Origin: Rhyacophila brunnea
Taxonomy: Eukaryota > Arthropoda > Insecta > Trichoptera > Rhyacophilidae
NCBI GenBank assembly: GCA_022495005.1
Contig: JAGYXB010001569.1
Span: forward strand, 124,001 to 188,000
Direction: 5' to 3'
DNA: 64,000 bases
Shown: positions 1 to 46,883 of the stretch, in pieces
Position numbering within the stretch: position 1 is the stretch's first letter
How the letters are laid out: the number at the start of each line of letters is the position of its first letter
The notes under the pieces: model-generated
Database searches by the model: none
What the model was told of the DNA's origin: nothing
Seen by the model: the letters and a program-made list of their open reading frames with translations, nothing else
Translations under genes and position numbers: made by a program

Positions 1-508
1 CGTTGGTTAGTAATTAGGGCAATTAATGATACCTTAATTTAAAACACAAAGACCTATAGTCGACAATAACGTAATTTTCATAATTAAGCATTTCATGTAA
101 GAACTACTAGTTAAATTCGTCATAATTAAGCAGGATGCCCGTTGGGCAAAGCATATTGGCACAAGTCCCGTCGGGAGTCATATTAAAAAGATTTTTTCTA
201 GTAGTTATAATATATCTGAGGTGTTTTCAAATGATGTATATTCAATAGGTACTATTACACATTATTTAGATGAAAAATCATGCAGTGTAAAACCGTTTAT
301 AATTGCACTCGAGTAAGTAATCACAATGAACATAAAAATGGCAGCCATATTGACCATGTTTCATTCGCTTGCAAAATAATTTCAAATGTCATAACAGAAA
401 TAAAGTACAAAACTCCTTCTATTTATAGTCAAAATTCTTGATCGCACCATGATTGGCCAGCATTGCCAAATCTTCCACTTTTGTTGTTGGAAATACCCTA
501 GTACATTA

Positions 509-669
509 AAAACAAAACAATGATTCGGTTCGTGGATTGTATGCGTACGAATGCGTATACCATTGTCAGCACTACGAGTACATCGGCTGCCAGGTAAGTA
601 GTAGCACTAGTAGGGGTAAACATCCGCACGCACACCATCGACCAACCGAACCATTGTTTTGTTTTGACT
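509..669. mobile_element. 161-bp MITE with 8-bp target duplication GTACATTA
   Basis: Inverted ends read AAAACAAAACAATGATTCGG on the left and the same with few changes on the right (CCATTGTTTTGTTTTGACT). Both sides carry the identical direct repeat GTACATTA (501-508 and 670-677). It has no coding capacity. An 8-bp duplication suggests hAT-type transposition. Confidence 0.7.
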
Positions 670-722
670 GTACATTAGATACTCACTGTTAATATAATGT
701 AATAATTATTGGTGAGTGTGCA

Positions 723-760
723 TAGTGCCCTTAGATGCCGAAAGGCAAAACCCGGACCGC
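723..760 (+). ncRNA. Decayed hammerhead-ribozyme-like motif
   Basis: AGATGCCGAAAGGCAAAACC followed by CGGACCGC resembles the better copies at 33745 and 55820. Stem II (GCC, GAAA loop, GGC) is kept. The CTGANGA box is damaged and GAAA has become AAAA, so it is unlikely to cleave. Confidence 0.3.
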
Positions 761-2063
761 AAAAATTACTCAAGTGGATTAGTACGAAACTTGAATAAAT
801 TAGTCATCAAGTACCGTCAGTCGATAGTATAAATCACTGTTTATAGATTAATATACCAGTATAAGATGTCCGCTGAGTGAAGGCGCTTATGGCATGATTT
901 ATGATGGTATATCTATAGTTATACTAAATATATTAGTACTTATCCAATTGAAAATATCCATTACGATGAAACCAGTCTTGTGTGTAATAATATAATAATT
1001 GTAATAACATAACCTCAATTATACGTAACTAGTACAGGGTCATTTTGACAAATTAAACTTTCTACGACAATACACTGATTATTATTGATTACAACCACAA
1101 ACTAAATATTATTACGTCTAGTATAATTTGGACGCAAATACAATTTTAGATTAACTTCAAAAGTCGCTGAATCCATTAATTATTATTAGTATTGTGTCCA
1201 ATCATGATCCGTCAATGAGCGTGGGTTGTGGAGAATTAGGTACTTATAATGATGAGTCCAAATATTCAAAACTCTCTACCCTAATAAAACTATTGAGACT
1301 GAACTAGGAAGGTGTCATTTCCCTCCATTTTCGAAAGTGAAAAACATGCTGTCACTTTTATTTTGTTGTCTGGTTTTTCGTCTGGATTTTAGGACTTGGA
1401 GGTGAACAAATAACACACCGGACTTGTTTTGGTAACAGCAAGGTATATTTACGTTAATATTATGTAATGTTTACTGTTTGGCTGTTTGCAGCATATTACC
1501 CGACATCTTGTGTTTCGCTTTCAACGAGAAGCGTTGTCGAAAAACAGCGACGTTGCAATATTTTTCAACCGTCACAAGCTACGGCATTGCCGGCTCTATT
1601 ATTTATTTTCGTAATCAGCGCTTAATATTTGTTGGGTTTGATACACAGAGACATCCCCAAATGGGGACCATACGGGGGTGTAACAAAGGCCATGTCTAAT
1701 GTTCGTTTGTCCAGGTGCAGTGAAAAAAGACAAAGATTATACCTACATACTTTCAGATTTGACTCAACTGCACCTTAGCGACATTGACACCTCATTGGCT
1801 GCACACCACCTAATTAATATGAATTGTCCTCTATATGATAAATCAATGATTAATAATCGTCAGGATCTCCCTCCTTTATAAACAGCTGCCAATGCAGAGA
1901 ATATTATTTTTTCTATTATTACCATTTTAATCGTTTAAAACTGTTTCAAAGTCACTATCAAATAATGTTGTATTACAAAAAGTTTTAAACATTCCGTATT
2001 TAATTAAAAATCGTTGTTTGATAGGTATTTATAAATATTCATTATTCTTTACTTTCGTTTCAG

Positions 2064-2807
2064 ATAGCAGTTATAGATGATCTAAGGAACAAAAGAGACA
2101 TATTGAGTTTCCTGCAAAAGAAATATTTCGAGAACAATCCCAACGATGGAAAACCTCTGCAAACTGTCGGATATTCCAAGGACTACAAAACGTATCACGA
2201 CAAATTTCAACCGGATTTTGAATATCAAAAAATTCAAAACCAAAACGACTTAGTCAAAATTGACTTTCCATCCGAATCGCAAAACGAATACGACAAGCTG
2301 AACATTGAATATTTGAACGATTTCGGAGTGCAGAACAAATTGAACATACCAAATTTGGAGGGAGTCAGTATATACCAATTGCAAAAAGACAAAATTCCAA
2401 ACACCGAATATCGTTTGATCGGTTTCGGAATGAACAACGGGAACCACGTTCCGATCATACCCAAAACGTATTCAAACAACTACAACAATTTTCGAAATCA
2501 GAACAAAATCTTGACAGTTCCAGAGATAATAGAACTGAACCGTTTGAATAGGTTTGGAACAAACAAAAATAACAATGCTGATTTGAATTTTGGAACAAAT
2601 ATTGATAATAACAATCCGGATTCATGGCCTTTTGCTAAGCATTTTGAAATGTCGAACCTGGCTAGAAGACCTATCGGGTGGATCGATTCATGGACTCCGC
2701 CGTGGAAGAGCTTCGATGGTCAGCCAATCAGAAACGAGCCGGGTTTTAGGAGGTCGTTTAGAGGCTACGGATTTGACGAATGGGGCGGGCAGGGTTTCAC
2801 AAGATAG
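2064..2807 (+). CDS. Terminal coding exon of an unrecognised Asn-rich protein
   Basis: An open frame of 247 codons starts right after a good acceptor (TTTCGTTTCAG at 2063) and ends at TAG 2805-2807. It has no usable ATG near its start, so it is a last exon of a longer gene; the upstream exons were not found with confidence. The protein starts IAVIDDLRNKRDILSFLQKK. The middle is rich in Asn, Tyr and Asp, with many Lys. The end is rich in Arg, Gly, Trp and Phe (RRPIGWIDSW, FRRSFRGYGFDEWGGQGF). I do not recognise a domain. Dibasic sites and aromatic Gly-rich segments would fit a secreted or peptide-precursor protein, but that is only a guess. A poly(A) signal follows 75 bp later. The gene sits on the strand opposite Rbcn-3B, left of its last visible exon, and so is apparently nested in an Rbcn-3B intron. 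Confidence 0.72.
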   Translation: MAVIDDLRNKRDILSFLQKKYFENNPNDGKPLQTVGYSKDYKTYHDKFQPDFEYQKIQNQNDLVKIDFPSESQNEYDKLNIEYLNDFGVQNKLNIPNLEGVSIYQLQKDKIPNTEYRLIGFGMNNGNHVPIIPKTYSNNYNNFRNQNKILTVPEIIELNRLNRFGTNKNNNADLNFGTNIDNNNPDSWPFAKHFEMSNLARRPIGWIDSWTPPWKSFDGQPIRNEPGFRRSFRGYGFDEWGGQGFTR

Positions 2808-2881
2808 ATTGAATAATTATAGTTATGTGCTCACTATTTATTATTTTTTGTAAGAAATTAAAAAAGTGTAAAAAAAAAACA

Positions 2882-2887
2882 AATAAA
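2882..2887 (+). terminator. Poly(A) signal of the 2064-2807 gene
   Basis: AATAAA lies 75 bp after the TAG stop, in an A-rich 3' untranslated region. It is the first canonical signal downstream of the ORF. Confidence 0.6.
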
Positions 2888-3146
2888 ACAATTTGAAGTA
2901 ATAAGGATAGTATGGTTTCCCATATACGAGACTTTTTTTTTTCTTAATTTTCTTTTCAAAATCTCAAATATTAAAATGATTATCTAACAAATTGGTAATA
3001 AAATGAGGTTACGTAACGTTTACATATTTTATAAGAAACAACGTTTAAGGCAAGCTTGTGTTGTATATTTTCTCAATGTTTAACAGCAAGTTGCACTACA
3101 TAAAGTATGCGATTTAAAATATGTAAGTAATCAACAAGACACTTAC

Positions 3147-40267
<37,121 letters not shown>

Positions 40268-40386
40268 TTAAGATTTCTAAAATACAAAGACATTGAAGTT
40301 AACCGTTAGTTAGAATATAAAGACATCTGATAAAAATAGTGCACACTTTTCCAGGCGTAATTACTTATTTGTTTTCATTGAATTAA

Positions 40387-41112
40387 CACGTTGATCGCCA
40401 TGGGGGTCACCGGTGACCGGCAAAGAAGACAACCTTAGAGTTGTTCTACAGCGCCGGCGGGCACGCGCGCAGTGAATTTTTCGATATGCGGTGGCCGGCA
40501 TGGCCCTTCTGTATATTACTGCCACTTGGCCTGAAAATATGTCTTCCCAGTCACAAAATATAGACTCGCTAATGTAAAGAATGTACATAATGAAAAAAAA
40601 GTTCTCCTTTTAAATTGTAAATGTGTTTTTTATTGATATAAAAATAAAAATTAAATAGATTATAAAAATGTAAGTTATAAAAATTATGTAAATAATAAAA
40701 ATATAGAATTATAAAAATGATTATAATGTATGTATACGTATATTTCCAGTTTATGTGTAACCAGGTATTATACTACCCAGTTTGAAAACTTTTATTCCGT
40801 ATTTGTGCCTTTTCTGTTTATTATACTATCTAAATCTAAATATAATTCAACCTCAAAATGGCACCATGCTCTCGTCAACACATATGGACAGGTGACCGGC
40901 GAAATGGCCGGCCCGGCGCAATATAATAAATTAACTTGTTGGCGCCGCGACGGACATATGTGGCCGGCACATCATAAAAACCAATATTTACGTAAAAAAA
41001 TCATCAAAATAAAAAAAAAACATTATATTCTTTCATAACCTATCAAATAATACCTTAGAAACAAATAATCATTTTTAACTATTTTATGTAAAACTAGTTG
41101 GCGATCAATGTG
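40387..41112. mobile_element. piggyBac-like non-autonomous element, TTAA flanks
   Basis: TTAA at 40383-40386 and 41113-41116. Inverse ends CACGTTGATCGCCA and (inverse of right) CACATTGATCGCCA. The interior contains GGTCACCGGTGACC and several GGCCGGC-type motifs near both ends. The host sequence reads through across the insertion (CATTGA-TTAA-GAATACATATTAC), a precise piggyBac-style target. Confidence 0.8.
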
Positions 41113-41399
41113 TTAAGAATACATATTACAAATGTTGTTAATTTTTTAAAAGCCTATACCAAATCATAATTAGTAAAAATATTCTTCTATCCAAAATTAT
41201 GTATGGTTTAATGGCATAATTTTAGATATTTTATAGAGTAGACAAGTATTTTTTGACTATTATCTATTAGAGCTTGGTTTTTGCAGGGTTAATGGAATTG
41301 TAAAAACTTACCAACACCATCTGTAAAGTGTAGTCTTATTTCAATGAAAATAAATACATATTACTGACAAAGTTTAATGTGCACTATTTATGGCGGGTC

Positions 41400-41705
41400 C
41401 ACAGAACAGATAATAAATAGAATACCGATAGGCTATATTCAATACGCCGCATCTTGATGCAGGGTTTTGAATGTGTGAGTATCCTACGAAAATGAAGCAC
41501 GCATTATGCACGTGCAATAGTGTGTGTAATAAACCAACATTAAATGAGCGTAAATGCATAAACTGAGAGCAGATTTTAGTATTCGACGTAAAACGTATTC
41601 TTAACACGTGTGTAAGTTTAAACCGGATTCTTCCTTACTCGAGTCTGTTACCTGCTTCGCCTTACCCGTTATGTATTTCAGTTACCATTATTTCTGTGTT
41701 CCCTG
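41400..41705. mobile_element. hAT-like MITE, 306 bp, 8-bp target duplication GGCGGGTC
   Basis: The perfect 8-bp duplication GGCGGGTC (41392-41399, 41706-41713) splits the family A right end. The element ends read CACAGAACAGATAAT and (inverse) CAGGGAACACAGAAATAAT. Confidence 0.8.
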
Positions 41706-41867
41706 GGCGGGTCTTAACAGCCTACTTCCACCCTTCTCTACTGATACCTATTTATAGCATAGTAGTTATTCTTCTGGGTATCGTATTTTTTCAAAAAGAT
41801 TTTTTCTAGTGGTTATATATTTCTCAGAAGTGTTTTCAAATTATGTATGTATCTTGTAATTGTGTAA

Positions 41868-42107
41868 ATATTCTTCTATCCAAAATTATGTATGGTTTAA
41901 TGGCATAATTTTAGATATTTTAAAGATAAATGAATATTTATATTGTCTACTATGGCTTGGATTAGGCAGGGTTTAATTGAATTTTAAAAACTAACAAACA
42001 CTATCTACACATTGTAGTCCCTTCAATGAAAACTGACAAAGTTTAGTGTGCACTATTTATGTTGGATCTTAACAGCCTACCTCCACTCTTCACCATCACA
42101 ACACCAT
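41868..42107 (+). mobile_element. Family A MITE, right half
   Basis: It matches the family from the AT-rich middle to the right end (ACAGCCTACCTCCACTCTTC). It lies directly after the composite copy, separated by about 100 bp also present at 24960-25050. Confidence 0.6.
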
Positions 42108-43596
42108 ATAGAGTACTGCATCTTTACCAAAAAATGTTCATTTAAATTTGCTTATAAAGTAGGTAGTCTAATACATATTATTTAAAACAGTTTATTTTTT
42201 TCTAATCCCTTAGTGACAGTTGTAATAACACGACACATTAACACAATATAATTAGTCAGTCTTTGAATCCAAGTATGTAACCATAAATATTAAATAATAT
42301 TATGAGAGATTCTTCAATTACTATTCTGCACAATAAGCAGATAATATTATGATTGTATTCGTGTTTATTTATTATTGATTAGTAGTAGTCATTAATGGCA
42401 CAGATTAACATGTCTACCAGGCGTGAATAGAGATAAAAGAGTGTAATGTTGCTGAATTGGTTCAATTAGACAATTAAAACGAATATTTACATTAGCGAAG
42501 AGACCTCGAAAAGCAATTCGTTTCGTCTGCACTGATTTATTGTTTTGCAAATTATGTAAGGGAACGTTCGATTTACCATAACTAAGGGTTCGTAATCAGA
42601 CTTAACATATTCTTTGCTTGTATTCTTACCTCTTTCGTGAATTTGCTTCAATAATCAAGCACTACGTATTGCTTAAAACATATTTTCTTGATGTCACTGT
42701 ACGTCAAAACTCTTGTCACTTGACTTGACTCAATTGACAGATCAACCATTCTAAATTGGATCGATTTGAAGATAGCTTCATTTAGTTCGAAACATTAAAA
42801 ATGGATATCCGTCTTACTTGATCCAGTTAGGATGAAGTTTAAATTATTAATGTAAGCAACTTTACTAAAGTGAAAATTTTCCTCGTCGGTTCTTTCCAGC
42901 TGTATTTATTTATCTACTCTGACTCTCATTAGGTACCCTTTATACACCAGCATTTTAACTAATCGTTTTGATCCCCATGTTCTTTATAATGTGTGATTTT
43001 AAATCAATCTTCTGGCTTAATAACCATAAAAATGTAGGTAGGTAGTCGGAACAAAAAGATTCATCTTTAATCTCTTTGAATCGGAACTTTAAACTTACGG
43101 CCAGCCTACCTATCATTATTACGTACTATGTGCAGTCTAACAGTTTATTGCCTACACCTAAGTACCTACCTATGTATTAAAATAAACCGAAAATATTTTG
43201 CGATAAAATTGAAACGAAGCCACAAATCAATGTTATCAATTCCATCGTGTATGGTATGTGGATTTCAGAGTAATTATTTTCTCTTTTCCTTGACGTTTCG
43301 GAATCGTTATGAACAATATAGCTGGTAGGTGTCTTCGTACACTTTTTAGAAGCATCACAAATTATTAATCCAATCAGTGCAAAAACGCTGGCATATGTGA
43401 GTTTAGAAAAGTGGCGCCACTTTTTCGTCAAATTTATTTGCATCACACATCTAAATACTATTCCAAATATCATATTGATATACATAGAAAGGTCGGCGTT
43501 TGTGTTGCTGTATCGTTTTTGTTTTAAAATTCAATATTAAATTATCATAAATAATATTTTGAACATTGGTAACTGATTTTTTAGTGTTGGAGTAAG
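42108..43596. promoter_or_regulatory. Presumed promoter-containing region between the divergent Rbcn-3B and Lasp genes
   Basis: This AT-rich stretch holds no recognisable exon or repeat. The Lasp promoter should lie near its right end, and a non-coding first exon of Rbcn-3B may lie anywhere to the right of 40276. Around 43640-43720 there is a GC-richer patch (GCCATTTGTCATTTTTTGTC, then CATGCGCGGTGCGAG) that could be core promoter or leader. No TATA box was convincing. Confidence 0.3.
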
Positions 43597-43812
43597 ATGC
43601 CAAACTACCGTAGTTGTGAGTATTGGAGCAGTACGCCCATCCGCCATTTGTCATTTTTTGTCATGCGCGGTGCGAGTACGTTCTCGGTAGTTTCAAAGCG
43701 CGGAAATGTGTATTGTGTGAGTGCAACAGATAGAAATACAATTAAACAAGTGATTAATGCCAGTGATTTAATTGTGAGACAGTGTGCCGACGCCGGCGTG
43801 CCTTTAAAATGA
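43597..43812 (+). other. Upstream ORF overlapping the Lasp start (ATGA)
   Basis: A 71-codon ATG frame (MPNYRSCEYWSSTPIRHLSF onward) runs through the presumed Lasp 5' leader. It ends with TGA at 43810-43812, so stop and Lasp start share ATGA at 43809-43812. No homologue is recognised. If the transcript begins upstream of 43597 this is a uORF that could limit Lasp translation or allow termination-reinitiation. If transcription begins later it is only leader sequence. Confidence 0.45.
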
Positions 43813-43877
43813 ATAAATCCTGCGCCAGATGTGAAAAGATAGTCTACCCGATTGAGGAATTAAAGTGTTTAGATAAG
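43809..43877 (+). CDS. Lasp: Lasp exon 1: N-terminal half of the LIM domain
   Basis: Twenty-three codons read MNKSCARCEKIVYPIEELKC followed by LDK, then the donor GTAGGT at 43878 (phase 0). This is the start of the LIM domain of Lasp (LIM and SH3 domain protein), an actin-binding protein that also has nebulin repeats and a C-terminal SH3 domain. The C-x2-C pair (CARC) supplies the first zinc ligands; the second half of the finger (expected WHK.CF) would begin the next exon. The start context AAAATG is good and the N-terminus agrees with Drosophila and vertebrate Lasp. I found no second exon between here and 64000, so intron 1 exceeds 20 kb. The gene diverges from Rbcn-3B. Confidence 0.87.
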
Positions 43878-44676
43878 GTAGGTTGACAATATAATCATCG
43901 CTGCTGGTTTTTATGTCAGTTTTTAGCATTCCTACAAGTGTTCGGCCTTCCGAACGTCATTGTACCACAATTACTTTTAACATTTGACCTTTCGCTCGCT
44001 GGCATTTGAATGGCGTGAGTTTTCAAACAATATTTTTAAAGCATCTTTTACTTTTGTGCAAGTTTAGCCCATCCCTTCGAAAAGTTTTGAAAGTACATAA
44101 CTTTCAAGGGTGCGCAGGATCAGAAGGTCTCAAACTACACGAACTTGTCGAATATTCATTCGGAAACGAGTCAAAAACTTTTAAATTCTTCATTTTATTC
44201 GAGCTTTATATAAAAAAGGCTTTGTACTTTAAATATGATTACTCACAGATTCGTCAATTTTTATATCCGCATTTCCCGTGTCATGTTTTGAAGAAGTGAT
44301 GTCACTTTTTAAATCATGGATTTTCCTGAGGTATTAATTTTATCACTGCGACATACGTAATTCTACCATTGCAACCAATTAAATTAAACAATACTTCTTA
44401 ATTTTATATTGTTAGATGGCTTGTGAATCCGACAAAATACAACCGAATTGACCCGTCAAAGAATGACAATGAATATACGTAGGTACATACTTATTTATTG
44501 CCGAAATAACAACATAATTTTACGAATTCGATTGATTATTATCAAATTGTTAATTTAATACAGTGTATTGTTTTAAATATTTCATAATTTTTCTATTTCC
44601 AACTAAGTAGGTAAATAATATTATGTACATACGTATGCATTTATACAATTTTAATAAAGTTACCTAGTGCAATATG

Positions 44677-45423
44677 CAGTGGCGGCTCTACCTTAAGGGT
44701 TCGTAGGGACCATCCCCACATCGTTATCATGTCAAACATACACGTTCGATATTTTTATCATTGTCATAATATACCTACTTAATTACATGATTAAATGAAC
44801 TATTTAATTTATTTTATCCATTTATAACCGTCACAATTTTATAGAGATATTTATTATTAAGTATAATAAAAATAAATAAAGCAACAATTGTAAATTATAT
44901 AATAACATAATGATGATTATGCAGTACCTATTAAAATAATTCACCTATGTACAAATTAAGAAAGCTATGGCGTCTTATTTGGCGCTGACCGGGGTCACTC
45001 AGCCCCATCCAGTCGCACGGTACAAATCTCTTTCTAAAAAGGATGTGAATGCATCAGCGTTAGTATACGCATACTGGGGAGCGAATCAAATGACCCCTAA
45101 GTGAGTAAAAACGCTCGCTGTAGGTATGTCATTGTTGAAAACTGATAATGGTAAGTCTATAATAATAATTACCATCAATTGACTTAATATTTTTAAGCAA
45201 ACTTTTTAGATGTGATTAAGTTACGACTCAGATAATCATACTTACTAGCAGAGCCAGCTGGCGGTCGCCAGTCTGTCTCGATAGGTTTTGTCATACTTAT
45301 TATTAATTCTGAAAAATTACTCATTTCCTCAATAGAATCATATTGAGAAAGTAGGTAGGTATGTGTATATTTAGTAATTAATAGCTAAACCCTACCACCT
45401 AGAAAGTCGTCGAGCCGCCACTG
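44677..45423. mobile_element. hAT-type MITE, family G, 747 bp, TSD GCAATATG
   Basis: Ends CAGTGGCGGCTCTACC and the inverse GAGCCGCCACTG, flanked by identical GCAATATG (44669-44676 and 45424-45431). The interior is AT-rich and non-coding. A shorter relative in inverted orientation is at 59637. Confidence 0.85.
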
Positions 45424-45627
45424 GCAATATGTATCACCAACATTGTCAGCCAAGTCGATCCACTACCGGATTAAGGCCTCCCCTTCACAGTTCTCGGTTC
45501 CTAGTTCTTCGCTGCCACGTGCCTACATCCACCGAACTTTATGATTTCGGTAATCTAGCGGGTTTTAGTGTGTCCTTGTGGTCCTTTAGTGCCCCTTGGG
45601 TACCACTGTATGATGGCATTTCGATCC

Positions 45628-45830
45628 GTGCCCGGAAACTTGTACGTATGCAGTTCGTATCACACTTCACCGTGAAATGTTGTATCGGAAATATATGGCC
45701 GTATTATTAAAGACCGTCCAACCTTTTTGGGTCGTATAGTACTGAAAAATTCATGTCTTAATGAAACACGGTTCTTGTCGGTTTACTTTACACTTTACAG
45801 GAATCTAATAAAATTGGGGACAGTCAGCTA
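45628..45830 (+). repeat. Family B repeat, copy 5, truncated
   Basis: It starts GTGCCCGGAAACTTGTACGT and follows the family for about 150 bp, then jumps to a short piece near the other end (AATCTAATAAAATTGGGGAC). Confidence 0.6.
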
Positions 45831-46883
45831 CACATTAACTTATTGGGGTGCGCCAAAACTCCCCAGTGTGCGATTTATTTATTTATAGCTTCTTTTTAAT
45901 TGGTAGATGGCCTATGGTTTTAATTAATTAAGTACCTACTACGTATGCAATGCGTAAGTATATTAATTTAGCAATTCACACACTATGACTGTTATTTTGG
46001 TCAATGACTGGATGACTATAGAGTTACCAGTGGCTCGAAATATTTTTATTACTATTTTTATTGTGTGCAAATGCATAATATATATATTTTTCATTTTCAC
46101 TCCTTATCCCTTGGACCAGACCTATCATATCTGAGATCATCACCCCTTGAACATTGATATACCTAATAGGCAATCTAATTTTTTATTTTTATCAAGAAGA
46201 TGGGCTTTAAAGTTTAAATCAAGGCCTGAACAAAAACGAACCATACGTGCAAGTGAGAAAGCATTCCGCACGCCTATATATCCGCAATATGCGTTAGTGT
46301 AAGATAGAATTTTTACGGCTGAATTAAATATTGTTGTACAAGTCGCCGGTAAATATTGATTTAAATGACTAGTCATTTGAAAACTGCAAGCATGTGTTGT
46401 GAAATTTATTGTTTTTGTGTTAAATATAAAGTTAGTGGTAATTATTTTTAGTTAATTTAGTAGAAAAGCTATGTTGTGTTTAAATTTGGTATCCGTACCG
46501 AGAAGCAACATGATAGTATAACGCATAGCCACCACATCCGGGAATGGGACAACTGGACACCAGGACAATTGGACGCCGCGCTGTCGTAGACACGTAAACA
46601 GAACCTAGACGAATAATTTCAATCAGTTTCTATCTACTACAAAGTAGTTTTAATTCATTTTACTCTTAACATAATGTTTTTTATTGCGGATTGAGAATTA
46701 CCATGCTTAGGCTTTATACAAAAATAAAAAAAAACTCTTTTTTCTTTGGAACTTAAACATATGCACGATTAAATCATTATTTACGTGTGCATATTTAATT
46801 TCTCACCAACTATTAAATCATAATATAATAATTTAAATTTAATAAATAATATTAAATATTAAATATTTTTTTTAAGTACCTTC

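Larger units (their letters stand above)
1..2063. other. Non-coding region left of the Asn-rich exon
   Basis: This is AT-rich sequence with one small MITE (509-669) and a decayed ribozyme-like repeat (723-760). A short ATG frame at about 1347 (MLSLLFCCLVFRLDF) resembles a signal peptide followed by a donor-like AGGTGAAC, but its phase does not join the exon at 2064 in frame. Upstream exons of that gene therefore remain unplaced. Confidence 0.4.
40337..41743. mobile_element. Rearranged family A MITE carrying two later insertions
   Basis: Parts of family A lie on either side of a piggyBac-like element (40387-41112), and its right inverted repeat is split again by a hAT-like element (41400-41705). 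It ends CCCTTCTCTACTG at 41743. The left part is inverted relative to the right part. Confidence 0.65.

Noticed and set aside
1347..1405. Signal-peptide-like MLSLLFCCLVFRLDF as first exon of the Asn-rich gene
   Set aside because: Its best donor (AG before GTGAAC) leaves phase 2, which puts a stop at once into the 2064 exon. Other donors are poor.
1478..1881. Two consecutive plus-strand ORFs (73 and 60 codons)
   Set aside because: No domain and no splice logic linking them to the exon at 2064; probably chance frames.
2234..2479. Minus-strand ORFs across the Asn-rich exon
   Set aside because: They are shadows of the plus-strand coding exon, which has the acceptor, stop and poly(A) signal.
44006..44299. 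97-codon ORF after Lasp exon 1 as a second Lasp exon
   Set aside because: It lacks the expected WHK.CF continuation of the LIM domain and has no acceptor in the right place.
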